A program made the position numbers and the translations under genes. The notes below the pieces were generated by a model, which was not told where the DNA came from, ran no database searches, and saw only the letters and a program-made list of their open reading frames with translations. Shown piece after piece: positions 41,919 through 55,616 of a stretch of DNA of 64,000 bases (the stretch's first letter is position 1; each line of letters starts with the position of its first letter). The stretch covers positions 496,001 to 560,000 of the forward strand of contig CP019326.1 of assembly GCA_001971685.1 (NCBI GenBank), given 5' to 3'. Source of the stretch: Halomonas sp. 1513 (GTDB taxonomy: Bacteria; Pseudomonadota; Gammaproteobacteria; Pseudomonadales; Halomonadaceae).

Positions 41919-42460
41919 TGCAGGATTTACCCAACCTATTTCTGATCGGCCCCATGGGGGCCGGCAAGAGCACCATCGGCCGCCTGCTGGCGGCCGAACT
42001 GTCGCGTGACTTCCTGGACAGCGATCACGAGATCCAGGACCGCTGCGGCGCCGATATCCCGTGGATCTTCGAGATCGAAGGCGAGGCCGGATTTCGCGAG
42101 CGCGAGGAAGCCATGGTCGAGGAGCTCACCCAGCGCGAAGGCGTGGTGGTGGCCACCGGCGGCGGCGCGGTGATGCGCGAGAGCAACCGCCGGGCCCTGC
42201 GCGAGCGGGGTACGGTGATCTACCTCTATACCACCGTCGAGCAGCAGCTGCGACGTACCGCCAAGGATCGCAATCGGCCGCTGCTGCAGAACGGCAACCC
42301 CGAGGAGATCCTGCGCGGCATGTTTGCCAAGCGCGATCCCCTCTATCGTGCCACCGCCGACCTGATCGTACGCACCGACCGCCGCGGTCCGCGCTCGGTG
42401 GTCAGCGAAATCGTGCGCCGCGTGACGCGCCTCGTCGATCCACTGCAATGCAAGGCCTGA
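41918..42460 (+). CDS. aroK: Shikimate kinase
   Basis: AroK phosphorylates shikimate with ATP in aromatic amino acid synthesis. It has 180 residues. Walker A is [14 protein letters not shown] near residues 10-23, the shikimate-binding segment is [13 protein letters not shown], and [15 protein letters not shown] and the lid [10 protein letters not shown] are intact. It overlaps pilQ by one base and is one base before aroB. The pilQ-aroK-aroB order is common. Confidence 0.98.
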   Translation: MQDLPNLFLIGPMGAGKSTIGRLLAAELSRDFLDSDHEIQDRCGADIPWIFEIEGEAGFREREEAMVEELTQREGVVVATGGGAVMRESNRRALRERGTVIYLYTTVEQQLRRTAKDRNRPLLQNGNPEEILRGMFAKRDPLYRATADLIVRTDRRGPRSVVSEIVRRVTRLVDPLQCKA

Positions 42461-42461
42461 C

Positions 42462-43568
42462 ATGACTCAACCCCCTCCGTCACCGGTCACGCTCAACGTC
42501 GAGCTCGGCGAGCGCAGCTATCCCATCCATATCGGCGCCGATCTGCTGGGCGATCCGCAGTGGCTGGTACCCTACCTGGCCGGTCGCCAGGTCATGGTGG
42601 TCACCAATGAGGTCGTGGCGCCGCACTACCTCGAGCGCTTCAAGGCCGGCCTGCCCGCCGACCTCGAGGTGCGCGAACTGGTGCTGCCCGACGGCGAAGC
42701 CACCAAGACCCTCGACCACGTCAGCCGCATCTGGGACGCCCTGCTCGAGGCCGGCTTCAACCGTCGCTGCACGCTGGTGGCACTGGGTGGCGGGGTGATC
42801 GGCGACATGGTCGGCTTCGCCGCCGCCGGCTATCAGCGCGGGGTGGCCTTCCTCCAGGTGCCCACCACGCTGCTCTCCCAGGTCGACTCCTCGGTGGGCG
42901 GCAAGACCGGCGTCAACCACCAGCTGGGCAAGAACATGATCGGTGCTTTCTGGCAGCCGCGTGCGGTGCTGATCGATACCGCGACCCTGGCCACCCTGCC
43001 GCCCCGCGAGCTGTCGGCGGGGCTCGCCGAGGTGATCAAGTACGGATTGATCCGCGATGCCGACTTCCTGGCCTGGCTGGAGACCAACATGGCGGCGCTG
43101 CGGGGGCTGGACGAGGCGGCGCTGCGCGAGGCGATCCGCCGCAGCTGTGCCCTCAAGGCCGAGATCGTTGCCGCCGACGAGACCGAGCAGGGCGTGCGCG
43201 CGCTGCTCAATCTCGGCCACACCTTCGGCCATGCCATCGAGGCGCATCAAGGCTACGGTAACTGGCTGCACGGCGAAGCCGTCGGCACCGGCATGCTGAT
43301 GGCCGCCGAGCTGTCACACAGGTTGGGCTGGCTGAGCGAGGCGGACGTTGCCCGCGCGCGGCGTATCGTCGCTGCCGCCGGCCTGCCCGAGGCGGCCCCG
43401 GCGGCGATGGGCGTCGACGACTTCCTGAGCCGCATGCGTCTCGACAAGAAGAACATCGATACCCGGCTGCGCCTGATCCTGCTGCGCGAGCTGGGCGATG
43501 CCTGCCTGGACGACCAGACCCCACCGGCACTGCTCGAGGCGCTGCTGCGCGACTATCCACGCAGCTGA
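42462..43568 (+). CDS. aroB: 3-dehydroquinate synthase
   Basis: AroB cyclises DAHP (the AroG product) to 3-dehydroquinate, using NAD and a divalent metal. It has 368 residues. The NAD-binding segment is [23 protein letters not shown], and metal ligands lie in [22 protein letters not shown] and [10 protein letters not shown]. Two intermediate shikimate steps are therefore encoded here and the first step about 30 kb away. An intrinsic terminator follows. damX, which often follows aroB, is absent. Confidence 0.98.
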   Translation: MTQPPPSPVTLNVELGERSYPIHIGADLLGDPQWLVPYLAGRQVMVVTNEVVAPHYLERFKAGLPADLEVRELVLPDGEATKTLDHVSRIWDALLEAGFNRRCTLVALGGGVIGDMVGFAAAGYQRGVAFLQVPTTLLSQVDSSVGGKTGVNHQLGKNMIGAFWQPRAVLIDTATLATLPPRELSAGLAEVIKYGLIRDADFLAWLETNMAALRGLDEAALREAIRRSCALKAEIVAADETEQGVRALLNLGHTFGHAIEAHQGYGNWLHGEAVGTGMLMAAELSHRLGWLSEADVARARRIVAAAGLPEAAPAAMGVDDFLSRMRLDKKNIDTRLRLILLRELGDACLDDQTPPALLEALLRDYPRS

Positions 43569-43602
43569 TATAGCTACCTCTGCCCTGCGCCACATCAAGA
43601 TC

Positions 43603-43633
43603 ACGGCGCCTGCTGAGTGCAGGCGCCGTTTTT
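43603..43633 (+). terminator. Intrinsic terminator after aroB
   Basis: ACGGCGCCTGC, loop TGAGT, GCAGGCGCCGT followed by TTTT. An 11-bp perfect stem 34 bases after aroB that closes the pilMNOPQ-aroKB transcript. Confidence 0.9.
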
Positions 43634-43843
43634 ACTGCTGCCCGCCCGGGCGCTCAGGCAGTAATTCGCATGCCTTATGCACAACTCGCATGGCCTTTTG
43701 TGTAAAATTAAGACTAAAGTCTAGTAATTCTGAGGCGAGCAGCTTGATGGTACAAGTCATTGACATGCCACGTGTTTTTTATTGAATGCTGAGCTAACTA
43801 GCCGATTTCTGGCGATTTTTCTGATCGGGGAGGAGGAGGGGAA

Positions 43844-43872
43844 TTGCGTGTCACAGGGTAGCTGGCTATGCT
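43844..43872 (+). promoter_or_regulatory. Candidate gltB promoter in a 359-base AT-rich leader
   Basis: TTGCGT (43844-43849) and TATGCT (43867-43872) are 17 bases apart, 120 bases before gltB. The rest of the gap from 43634 to 43992 has no gene. It includes an AGACTAAAGTCT palindrome (43711-43722), a purine run of GGAGG units (43828-43841) and an A-rich leader (about 43915-43945). These could bind regulators of nitrogen assimilation, but I cannot assign them. Confidence 0.4.
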
Positions 43873-43992
43873 GTACGGCCTTTTTCACGCCAGACAACGG
43901 CCGCTCAACGGTAACTAAAAATTAAGCAAAACATTAAAAGATAGCACTGAGCGCTTCTGGACACAAGACATCGATTTCAGTGAGGCACGCCC

Positions 43993-46900
43993 ATGAGACA
44001 GGGTCTTCATCAGCCGGGTGAGTTCCGGGACAACTGCGGCTTCGGCCTGATCGCGCACATGGAGGGCCAGGCCAGCCATGCGCTACTCAAGACCGCCATC
44101 GAGTCGCTGACCTGCATGACCCACCGCGGCGGCATTGCCGCCGACGGCAAGACCGGTGACGGCTGCGGCCTGCTGCTGAAGATGCCCACCGATTTCATGC
44201 GCGCCGTGGCGCGGGAGTCGCTGGGCGTCGAGCTGGGTCGCAGCTTCGCCGTGGGCAGCCTGTTCCTGCCCGATGATGATGGCCGCGAAGCCCACGCCCG
44301 CGAGGTGCTGGAAGCTGAGCTTGCCGCCCGCAACCTGACCGTGCACGGCTGGCGCGAGGTGCCCACCGACGCCAGCGTGTGCGGGCCGATGGCGATGGAC
44401 TGCCTGCCGCGCATCCGCCAGCTGTTCGTCGAGGCCGACGATGAGCGGCTCGATGCGCAGCTGGCGGTGGACCTGTTCATGGCGCGGCGCCGCGCCGAGC
44501 AGCGCCTGCGCGATGAAGATGACTTCTATATCTGCTCGCTGTCGGCCAAGGTGGTCTCCTACAAGGGCCTGATGATGCCCGTCGACCTGCCCACCTTCTA
44601 TCGCGACCTCGGCGACGAGCGCCTGGAAACCGCCATCTGCGTCTTCCACCAGCGCTTCTCGACCAATACCGCGCCGCGCTGGCCGCTGGCTCAGCCGTTT
44701 CGCTTCCTGGCCCACAACGGCGAGATCAACACCATCGAGGCCAACCGCGGCTGGGCCAACTCGCGCAAGGAAAATTTCGTCAATGAGCTGCTGCCGGACA
44801 TCGCCGAGCTCGACGAGATCGTCAATACCGTGGGTTCCGACTCCTCGAGCATGGACAATATGCTCGAGGTGCTGATGACCGGCGGGATGGATATCTACAA
44901 CGCCATCCGCATGATGGTGCCGCCGGCCTGGCAGAACGTCGAGACCATGGACGGCGACCTGCGCGCCTTCTATGAGTACAACTCCATGCACATGGAGCCG
45001 TGGGACGGCCCCGCCGGCATGGTCATGACCGACGGGCGCAACGCGGTGTGCATGCTGGATCGCAACGGCCTGCGCCCGGCGCGCTGGGTGATCACCAAGA
45101 ATGGCTTCATCACCCTGGCCTCGGAGATCGGTACCTACGACTACGCCCCCGAGGACGTGGTCGCCAAGGGCCGGGTGGGCCCCGGGCAGGTGCTGGGTAT
45201 CGACACCGAGACCGGCGAGGTGCTGCACACCCAGGACATCGACGAGCGTCTCAAGTCGGCCTTCCCCTACAAGCGCTGGCTGAAGGATCGTGCCCACTAT
45301 CTGGAGTCCGCCCTCACCGAGCTGGCGCGCTTCCAACCGATGGACACCAACGAGCTGAACGTCTATCAGAAGATGTTCCAGATCAGCTTCGAGGAGCGTG
45401 ACCAGCTGCTGCGGCCGTTGGCCGAAAGCGGCCAGGAGGCGGTGGGCTCGATGGGCGACGATACGCCGATGGCGGTGCTGTCGCGCCAGAACCGGGTGCT
45501 CACCGACCACTTCCGCCAGAAGTTCGCCCAGGTCACCAATCCGCCCATCGATCCGCTGCGCGAAGCGATCGTGATGTCGCTGGAGACCTGCATCGGCGCC
45601 GAGCTCAACGTCTTCGAAGCGACCCCGGACCACGCCCACCGGATCATCCTGACCACGCCGATCCTGTCGCCGCGCAAGTTCACCGCGCTGGTCAATAACG
45701 AGGATCCCGCCTTCGTCAGCCACACGCTGACGCTTGCCTACGATCCCGAGCAGCAGGGCCTCAAGCAGGCGCTGCAGGCGCTGTGCCAGGCCGCCGAGGC
45801 GGCGGCGAAGGATGGCAAGGTGATCCTGGTGCTGAGCGATGCCGACTTAGAGAAGGGCCAGCTGCCGATTCATGCGGCACTCGCCACCGGTGCCATCCAC
45901 CATCACCTGGGCCGCCTGGCGCTGCGCCCGCGGGTCAATATCGTGGTCGAGACCGGCTATGCCCGCGACGCCCACCAGATGGCGGTGCTGTTCGGCGTCG
46001 GTGCCACCGCGGTCTACCCCTACCTGGCCTACCAGGTGCTGGCCGACATGCACCGCACCGGCGAACTCACCGGCAACCCGGCGGATGCCCGCGAGAACTA
46101 CCGCAAGGGCATGCAGAAGGGGCTCTACAAGATCCTCTCCAAGATGGGCATCTCGACCCTGGCCTCCTACCGCGGCTCGCAGCTGTTCGAGGCGGTGGGG
46201 CTGCACTCCGAGGTGATGGAGATGTGCTTCACCGGCATGGCCTCGCGCATCGAGGGCGCCGGCTTCGCCGAGATCCAGATGCAGCAGGAGCTGCAGGCGC
46301 GCGACGCCTGGCTGCCGCGCAAGGGCATCAGCCAGGGCGGCCTGGTCAAGTACGTTCACGGCAAGGAGTACCACGCCTACAACCCCGACGTGGTGATGAC
46401 GCTGCAGGAGGCGGTGCAGCAGGGCAACTACCAGAAGTGGAAGAAATTCGCGCGGCTGGTCAACGAGCGCCCGGTGGCGACCATTCGCGACCTGCTGGCC
46501 CTCAAACCGGCCGCCGAGCCGCTGCCGCTGGACGAGGTAGAGCCGGTGGAGAGCATGCTGCCGCGCTTCGACAGCGCCGGCATGTCGCTGGGCGCGCTGT
46601 CGCCGGAGGCCCACGAGGCGCTGGCCCAGGCCATGAACGAGGCCGGCGGGCGCTCCAACTCCGGCGAGGGCGGTGAGGATCCGGCTCGCTACGGCACCAT
46701 CCGCAGCTCCAAGATCAAGCAGATCGCCTCCGGGCGCTTCGGCGTCACCCCGGCCTACCTGGTCAACGCCGAGGTGCTGCAGATCAAGGTCGCCCAGGGC
46801 GCCAAGCCCGGCGAGGGCGGCCAGCTGCCCGGTGGCAAGGTCAACGACCTGATCGCCCGGCTGCGCTACTCGGTGCCCGGCGTGACGCTGATCTCGCCGC

Positions 46901-48444
46901 CGCCGCACCACGACATCTACTCCATCGAGGACCTGGCGCAGCTGATCTTCGACTTGAAGCAGGTCAATCCGGACGCCCAGGTCTCGGTCAAGCTGGTCTC
47001 CGAGCCGGGGATCGGCACCATTGCCACCGGCGTGGCCAAGGCCTACGCCGACCTGATCACCGTGTCGGGCTACGACGGCGGCACCGCGGCCAGCCCGCTG
47101 ACCTCGATCAAGCACGCCGGCAGCCCCTGGGAGCTGGGCCTGCCCGAGGTGCACCAGGCGCTACGCATCAACGGCCTGCGCGACAAGATCCGCCTGCAGA
47201 CCGACGGCGGCCTGAAGACCGGCCTAGACGTAGTCAAGGCGGCGATTCTCGGCGCCGAGAGCTTCGGCTTCGGCACCGCGCCGATGGTCGCGCTGGGCTG
47301 CAAGTACCTGCGCATCTGCCACCTCAACAACTGCGCCACCGGCGTCGCCACCCAGCACCAGTACCTGCGCGACGAGCACTTCCGGGGCACCGTCGACATG
47401 GTCAAGCACTACTTCCGCTTCATCGCTGAGGAAGTGCGCGAGCTGATGGCGCTGCTCGGCGTGCGCCAGCTCACCGACCTGATCGGCCGCACCGATCTGC
47501 TCGAGGTGATCGAGGGGCAGACCAATGCCCAGCGCCGGCTCGACCTGACGCCGCTGCTGGAGAACGACCACGTGCCGGCGGACGCCCCGCAGTTCTGCCA
47601 GGTGGAGCGCAACGTGCCCCACGATCCGGGCGCCAAGAACCGCGAGGTGCTCGATGCGCTGAGCGACGCCATCGAGGCCAGGTCCGGCGGTGAGTTCTCG
47701 TTCACCATCACCAACTGCGATCGCAGCGTGGCGGCGCTGACCTCGGGGGCCATCGCCAAGCGCTACGGCGAAGAGGGGCTCGAGGAAGCGCCGATCACCG
47801 CGCGCTTCACCGGCGTGGCCGGGCAGAGCTTCGGGGTGTGGAACGCCCGCGGCCTGCACCTGCACCTCGAGGGCGACGCCAACGACTACGTCGGCAAGGG
47901 CATGAACGGTGGCTCGATCACCATCGTGCCGCCGCGTGCCAGCACCTTCGAGAGCCACAAGACGGCGATCGTCGGCAACACCTGCCTGTACGGCGCCACC
48001 GGCGGCAAGCTGTTCGCCGCCGGCCAGGCCGGCGAGCGCTTCGCGGTGCGCAACTCCGGCGCCCAGGCGGTCATCGAGGGTGCCGGCGACCACTGCTGCG
48101 AGTACATGACCGGCGGCCTGGTCGCGGTGCTCGGCGAGACCGGCGTCAACTTCGGCGCCGGCATGACCGGCGGCTTCGCCTACGTGCTCGACGAGGACCG
48201 CACCTTCGTCGACAAGTACAACCACGAGCTGGTCGAGATTCATCGGATCAACACCGAGGCCATGGAGGCCTACCGGCGCCACCTGCGGGAAGTCATCGAG
48301 GAGTACGTCGCGGCCACCGAGTCGGCCCGCGGCAAGGCCATCCTGGAGGACTTCAGCGACTTCATCCGCCACTTCTGGCTGGTCAAGCCCAAGGCGGCAA
48401 GCCTCAATGGCCTGCTTGCCGAATCCCGCCGGCGGCCCGAGTAA
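43993..48444 (+). CDS. gltB: Glutamate synthase (NADPH) large subunit
   Basis: GltB transfers the glutamine amide to 2-oxoglutarate, giving two glutamates. It has 1,483 residues. The N-terminal glutamine amidotransferase nucleophile is Cys15 in [14 protein letters not shown], so a 14-residue propeptide is probably removed. The FMN-binding synthase domain contains [16 protein letters not shown]. The 3Fe-4S cysteines lie in [17 protein letters not shown] near residue 1103. The C-terminal GXGXG beta-helix domain begins near residue 1250 ([17 protein letters not shown]). It pairs with gltD 33 bases downstream. Confidence 0.99.
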   Translation: MRQGLHQPGEFRDNCGFGLIAHMEGQASHALLKTAIESLTCMTHRGGIAADGKTGDGCGLLLKMPTDFMRAVARESLGVELGRSFAVGSLFLPDDDGREAHAREVLEAELAARNLTVHGWREVPTDASVCGPMAMDCLPRIRQLFVEADDERLDAQLAVDLFMARRRAEQRLRDEDDFYICSLSAKVVSYKGLMMPVDLPTFYRDLGDERLETAICVFHQRFSTNTAPRWPLAQPFRFLAHNGEINTIEANRGWANSRKENFVNELLPDIAELDEIVNTVGSDSSSMDNMLEVLMTGGMDIYNAIRMMVPPAWQNVETMDGDLRAFYEYNSMHMEPWDGPAGMVMTDGRNAVCMLDRNGLRPARWVITKNGFITLASEIGTYDYAPEDVVAKGRVGPGQVLGIDTETGEVLHTQDIDERLKSAFPYKRWLKDRAHYLESALTELARFQPMDTNELNVYQKMFQISFEERDQLLRPLAESGQEAVGSMGDDTPMAVLSRQNRVLTDHFRQKFAQVTNPPIDPLREAIVMSLETCIGAELNVFEATPDHAHRIILTTPILSPRKFTALVNNEDPAFVSHTLTLAYDPEQQGLKQALQALCQAAEAAAKDGKVILVLSDADLEKGQLPIHAALATGAIHHHLGRLALRPRVNIVVETGYARDAHQMAVLFGVGATAVYPYLAYQVLADMHRTGELTGNPADARENYRKGMQKGLYKILSKMGISTLASYRGSQLFEAVGLHSEVMEMCFTGMASRIEGAGFAEIQMQQELQARDAWLPRKGISQGGLVKYVHGKEYHAYNPDVVMTLQEAVQQGNYQKWKKFARLVNERPVATIRDLLALKPAAEPLPLDEVEPVESMLPRFDSAGMSLGALSPEAHEALAQAMNEAGGRSNSGEGGEDPARYGTIRSSKIKQIASGRFGVTPAYLVNAEVLQIKVAQGAKPGEGGQLPGGKVNDLIARLRYSVPGVTLISPPPHHDIYSIEDLAQLIFDLKQVNPDAQVSVKLVSEPGIGTIATGVAKAYADLITVSGYDGGTAASPLTSIKHAGSPWELGLPEVHQALRINGLRDKIRLQTDGGLKTGLDVVKAAILGAESFGFGTAPMVALGCKYLRICHLNNCATGVATQHQYLRDEHFRGTVDMVKHYFRFIAEEVRELMALLGVRQLTDLIGRTDLLEVIEGQTNAQRRLDLTPLLENDHVPADAPQFCQVERNVPHDPGAKNREVLDALSDAIEARSGGEFSFTITNCDRSVAALTSGAIAKRYGEEGLEEAPITARFTGVAGQSFGVWNARGLHLHLEGDANDYVGKGMNGGSITIVPPRASTFESHKTAIVGNTCLYGATGGKLFAAGQAGERFAVRNSGAQAVIEGAGDHCCEYMTGGLVAVLGETGVNFGAGMTGGFAYVLDEDRTFVDKYNHELVEIHRINTEAMEAYRRHLREVIEEYVAATESARGKAILEDFSDFIRHFWLVKPKAASLNGLLAESRRRPE

Positions 48445-49896
<1,452 letters not shown>

Positions 49897-49903
49897 GGCC
49901 TGG

Positions 49904-49920
49904 CCCCAGCGCCGCTGGGG
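49904..49920 (+). terminator. Hairpin after gltD, no T-tract
   Basis: CCCCAGC, loop GCC, GCTGGGG, eight bases after the gltD stop. Without a T-run it may stabilise the 3' end rather than terminate. Confidence 0.35.
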
Positions 49921-50000
49921 TGGAAGTGGCATTCTGCGTCTTGTGCCTGACGCCACCAAGGTGAGCGGCGTCGGGGTGGTGCCAGTAGCTCGCGGCTTTT

Positions 50001-50095
50001 CCGGCGACAGGTCTTCGAGGGGGCGCTGTGAATCCGTCCCTGGACGCTACCGATGCCATCCCTGGCATCGAACCCCCTCTACGACCTGTCCCCGG
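50001..50095 (+). repeat. Structured dispersed repeat, copy 5
   Basis: Outer stem GACAGGTC with GACCTGTC and GAGGGGG with CCCCCTC, both compensated relative to copy 1. Hairpin 1 is TCCG-TCCC-TGGA (50033-50044): the outer pair changed from C-G to T-A, and the closing pair is G-T. Hairpin 2 is CGATGCCA-TCCC-TGGCATCG (50051-50070). It lies between gltD and pyrG. Confidence 0.86.
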
Positions 50096-50162
50096 CGCCG
50101 CTGACCTTCGGCGGCCTGCTACCACGGCGCCGCTAGGTTGGGCGTGGAATTCCGCGACCCAA

Positions 50163-50347
50163 GCCTCCTGGAGGCGCAGCGGCGTGACTTCCCGAGGGCG
50201 CTGGCCAGTAGCGCAGCGGCACGCGGCGATCGACATGGATGTCGATCGAGGGGCAAGCGGGAGGGACCCCGGTTTGCCCCGACGCGTAGCCGCCAGTGAA
50301 TGGCCAGGGTTTCGCCCTTGGGGTCACGCGTCTCGCCTTCAGGAGGC
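50163..50347 (-). repeat. Structured dispersed repeat, copy 7: inverted, divergent, very long stem
   Basis: Read on the minus strand, the tip carries hairpin 1 CGGGG-TCCC-TCCCG (50271 to 50258) inside GGGGCAA/TTGCCCC, and hairpin 2 CGATCGACA-TCCA-TGTCGATCG minus two loop-flanking bases shared with the arms (50248 to 50227). Outer arms pair stepwise on the plus strand: ACGCG:CGCGT, GCGGC:GCCGC, CTGGCCA (50201):TGGCCAG (50301), AGGGCG (50195):CGCCCT (50313), GCGTGAC (50182):GTCACGC (50323), GCCTCCTGGAGGCG (50163):CGCCTTCAGGAGGC (50334). The result is a 185-base imperfect palindrome, 68 bases after copy 5. Confidence 0.75.
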
Positions 50348-50394
50348 GCCGGCAGCACCTGACTATTGATGCCACTCCGTTAGCCTCGCCAAAA

Positions 50395-50423
50395 TTGAGC
50401 CGATTCGCCGAATCTGCTACTCT
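50395..50423 (+). promoter_or_regulatory. Candidate pyrG promoter with palindromic spacer
   Basis: TTGAGC (50395-50400), a 17-base spacer, and TACTCT (50418-50423), 61 bases before the pyrG ATG. The spacer holds a perfect inverted repeat, GATTC-GCC-GAATC, a possible operator or initiation-region hairpin. Confidence 0.42.
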
Positions 50424-50463
50424 GTCGTCCCATCCTGGCGCGGTTTCCTGCGGCGCCTTCTGA

Positions 50464-53013
<2,550 letters not shown>

Positions 53014-53041
53014 GCGGAGCCGTGACCCTCTCTCAAGCTAG

Positions 53042-54367
<1,326 letters not shown>

Positions 54368-54395
54368 CAGGCGGCGTGCCCAAGCGGTAAGCTCA

Positions 54396-54425
54396 GGCGG
54401 GGCCGTTGATCGGTCCCGCCTTTTT
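54396..54425 (+). terminator. Intrinsic terminator after eno
   Basis: GGCGGGGCCG, loop TTGAT, CGGTCCCGCC (10-bp stem with one G-T pair) followed by TTTTT, 28 bases after eno. Confidence 0.9.
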
Positions 54426-54482
54426 CATGGCCGCTTGCAGGCCGGTCGGAGCGCAGACGTTGTAGCGAATCTCTTCATCTCG

Positions 54483-54500
54483 TGTAAGACATCTCGTACA
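54483..54500 (+). promoter_or_regulatory. GacA-type upstream activating site of the sRNA
   Basis: TGTAAG-ACATCT-CGTACA matches the GacA/UvrY consensus TGTAAG-N6-CTTACA in 11 of 12 specified bases. It lies about 100 bases before the likely start of the GGA-rich sRNA, a typical distance. The intervening A/T-rich stretch (54555-54595) probably holds the promoter, though I could not fix its boxes. Confidence 0.72.
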
Positions 54501-54599
54501 TTTCGCCTGAGAACTTCGCTCGGAATTGCCGCTCGGGCGCGCATTTCTTCCCGCCCTATATTCTTAAGTTTTTGATATTTTTGATATTTTTCATTCTGT

Positions 54600-54848
54600 G
54601 TCGGCGCAGAAGGCCCAGCGGGCGATGTGGAGGCCGGCTTGTGATGCCGGCGAGAACTGCCACAATGTCCTCGGGATTTGGAGAAGCGGGGAGTGCTTTT
54701 CCGGCAGGATGCAACGGGATGCTAGTCGTGGTGCGCCGGGTATGGCAGGAAGCCGTCTCTCGGCACGGACGTCACCATCAGGATGTGGGCATAAGGATGT
54801 GCTCAAGGGATTCGGCTTGGAGCGGGCGACCTACGGGTCGCCTTTTCC
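54600..54848 (+). ncRNA. rsmZ: RsmZ/CsrB-like sRNA that titrates CsrA/RsmA
   Basis: Twelve GGA trinucleotides lie within 54629-54821, several in CsrA-type contexts (GGCAGGATG, CATCAGGATG, ATAAGGATG, CAAGGGATT, GGCAGGAAGCC). Small stems present some of them in loops, for example GGC-AGGAA-GCC at 54744-54754 and CAT-CAGG-ATG at 54776-54785. A GacA-type site lies upstream. An intrinsic terminator closes the RNA: GGCGACC (54825-54831) with GGTCGCC (54836-54842), then TTTT. The neighbours fdxA and mutS are the same as those of Pseudomonas rsmZ. A 104-codon frame over it has no ribosome binding site. The 5' end is approximate. It should sequester the translational repressor CsrA under Gac control. 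Confidence 0.85.
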
Positions 54849-54862
54849 ATGCACGCACGATG

Positions 54863-54899
54863 AAAAACGCCGCCGGTCACTGACCGGCGGCGTTTTTTT
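54863..54899. terminator. Bidirectional intrinsic terminator between the sRNA and fdxA
   Basis: ACGCCGCCGGTCA and TGACCGGCGGCGT form a perfect 13-bp stem around one base, with A-run and T-run flanks. It separates the sRNA from the convergent fdxA. Confidence 0.92.
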
Positions 54900-54966
54900 G
54901 TCTGGCGATTAATGGGCTTAGGTTTGTACGAAAAGTCGGCGAGCGCAGGCAGTTTTCGAACAAAAC

Positions 54967-55290
54967 CTAGCGCTCTAGCTGGGCCAGCTTGTCGGGCTTA
55001 CCATCCCACTCTTCGGCGTCGGGCAGCGGGTCCTTCTTCTCGGCGATGTTCGGCCACACCTCGGCGAGTTCGGCGTTGAGCTCGATGAACTCCTCCTGGC
55101 CCTCGGGTAGCTCATCCTCGGCATAGATCGCCTCGGCGGGGCACTCAGGCTCGCACAGCGCGCAGTCGATGCACTCGTCGGGATGGATGACGAGGAAATT
55201 GGGCCCCTCGTAGAAGCAGTCCACCGGGCAGACCTCGACACAGTCGGTGTACTTGCACTTGATGCAGTTCTCGGTGACGACGAATGTCAT
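54967..55290 (-). CDS. fdxA: 7Fe ferredoxin FdxA
   Basis: A small soluble electron carrier with one 3Fe-4S and one 4Fe-4S cluster. I chose ATG 55290 ([17 protein letters not shown]), with GGAG upstream, giving 107 residues, the usual length. Ligands lie in [17 protein letters not shown] and [12 protein letters not shown]. The C-terminal extension with [15 protein letters not shown] is characteristic of this family. It is flanked by the sRNA on one side and mutS on the other, the Pseudomonas order. Confidence 0.96.
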   Translation of the reverse strand: MTFVVTENCIKCKYTDCVEVCPVDCFYEGPNFLVIHPDECIDCALCEPECPAEAIYAEDELPEGQEEFIELNAELAEVWPNIAEKKDPLPDAEEWDGKPDKLAQLER

Positions 55291-55490
55291 GCCAGTCTCC
55301 CTTCCTCTGGCCGGTCGCTCGGCCACGATGATGGTTTGATAAAAAGTTATAAGAGCCGATGTTTTTATGCTGGTGCGGCGGGGAATCTGACCATTCTAGT
55401 CGTGCCCCCATAGCGTCGCAAGCGATGTGCTTGCCGTTTCGGCGCGAGAGTATCTGCCTAAGGCGAGGGCTCCGCTAGGGGCTGATCCGC

Positions 55491-55568
55491 AGGCAGGCCT
55501 ACGAGGGGGCGCTGTAAACCCATCCCTGGGGCCATCCATGGCGCACCCCCCCCCTCTTCGACCTGCCT
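55491..55568 (+). repeat. Structured dispersed repeat, copy 6 (degenerate)
   Basis: Outer stem AGGCAGG with CCTGCCT and GAGGGGG with CCCCCTC. Hairpin 1 CCCA-TCCC-TGGG is intact. The nine or so bases joining the hairpins are deleted, and hairpin 2 is reduced to GCCA-TCCA-TGGC (55531-55542). It lies in the 326-base gap between fdxA and mutS, in which I see no gene; TATAAC on the minus strand at 55351-55346 may be the fdxA -10. Confidence 0.78.
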
Positions 55569-55616
55569 CCGGCGCCCCTCAGCAATGCCTAGCAGTCCTT
55601 ACAGCGCAGCAATGGC

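Noticed and set aside
54598..54912. 104-codon frame over the sRNA
   Set aside because: No ribosome binding site, GGA-rich RNA signals, and two terminators inside its 3' part.
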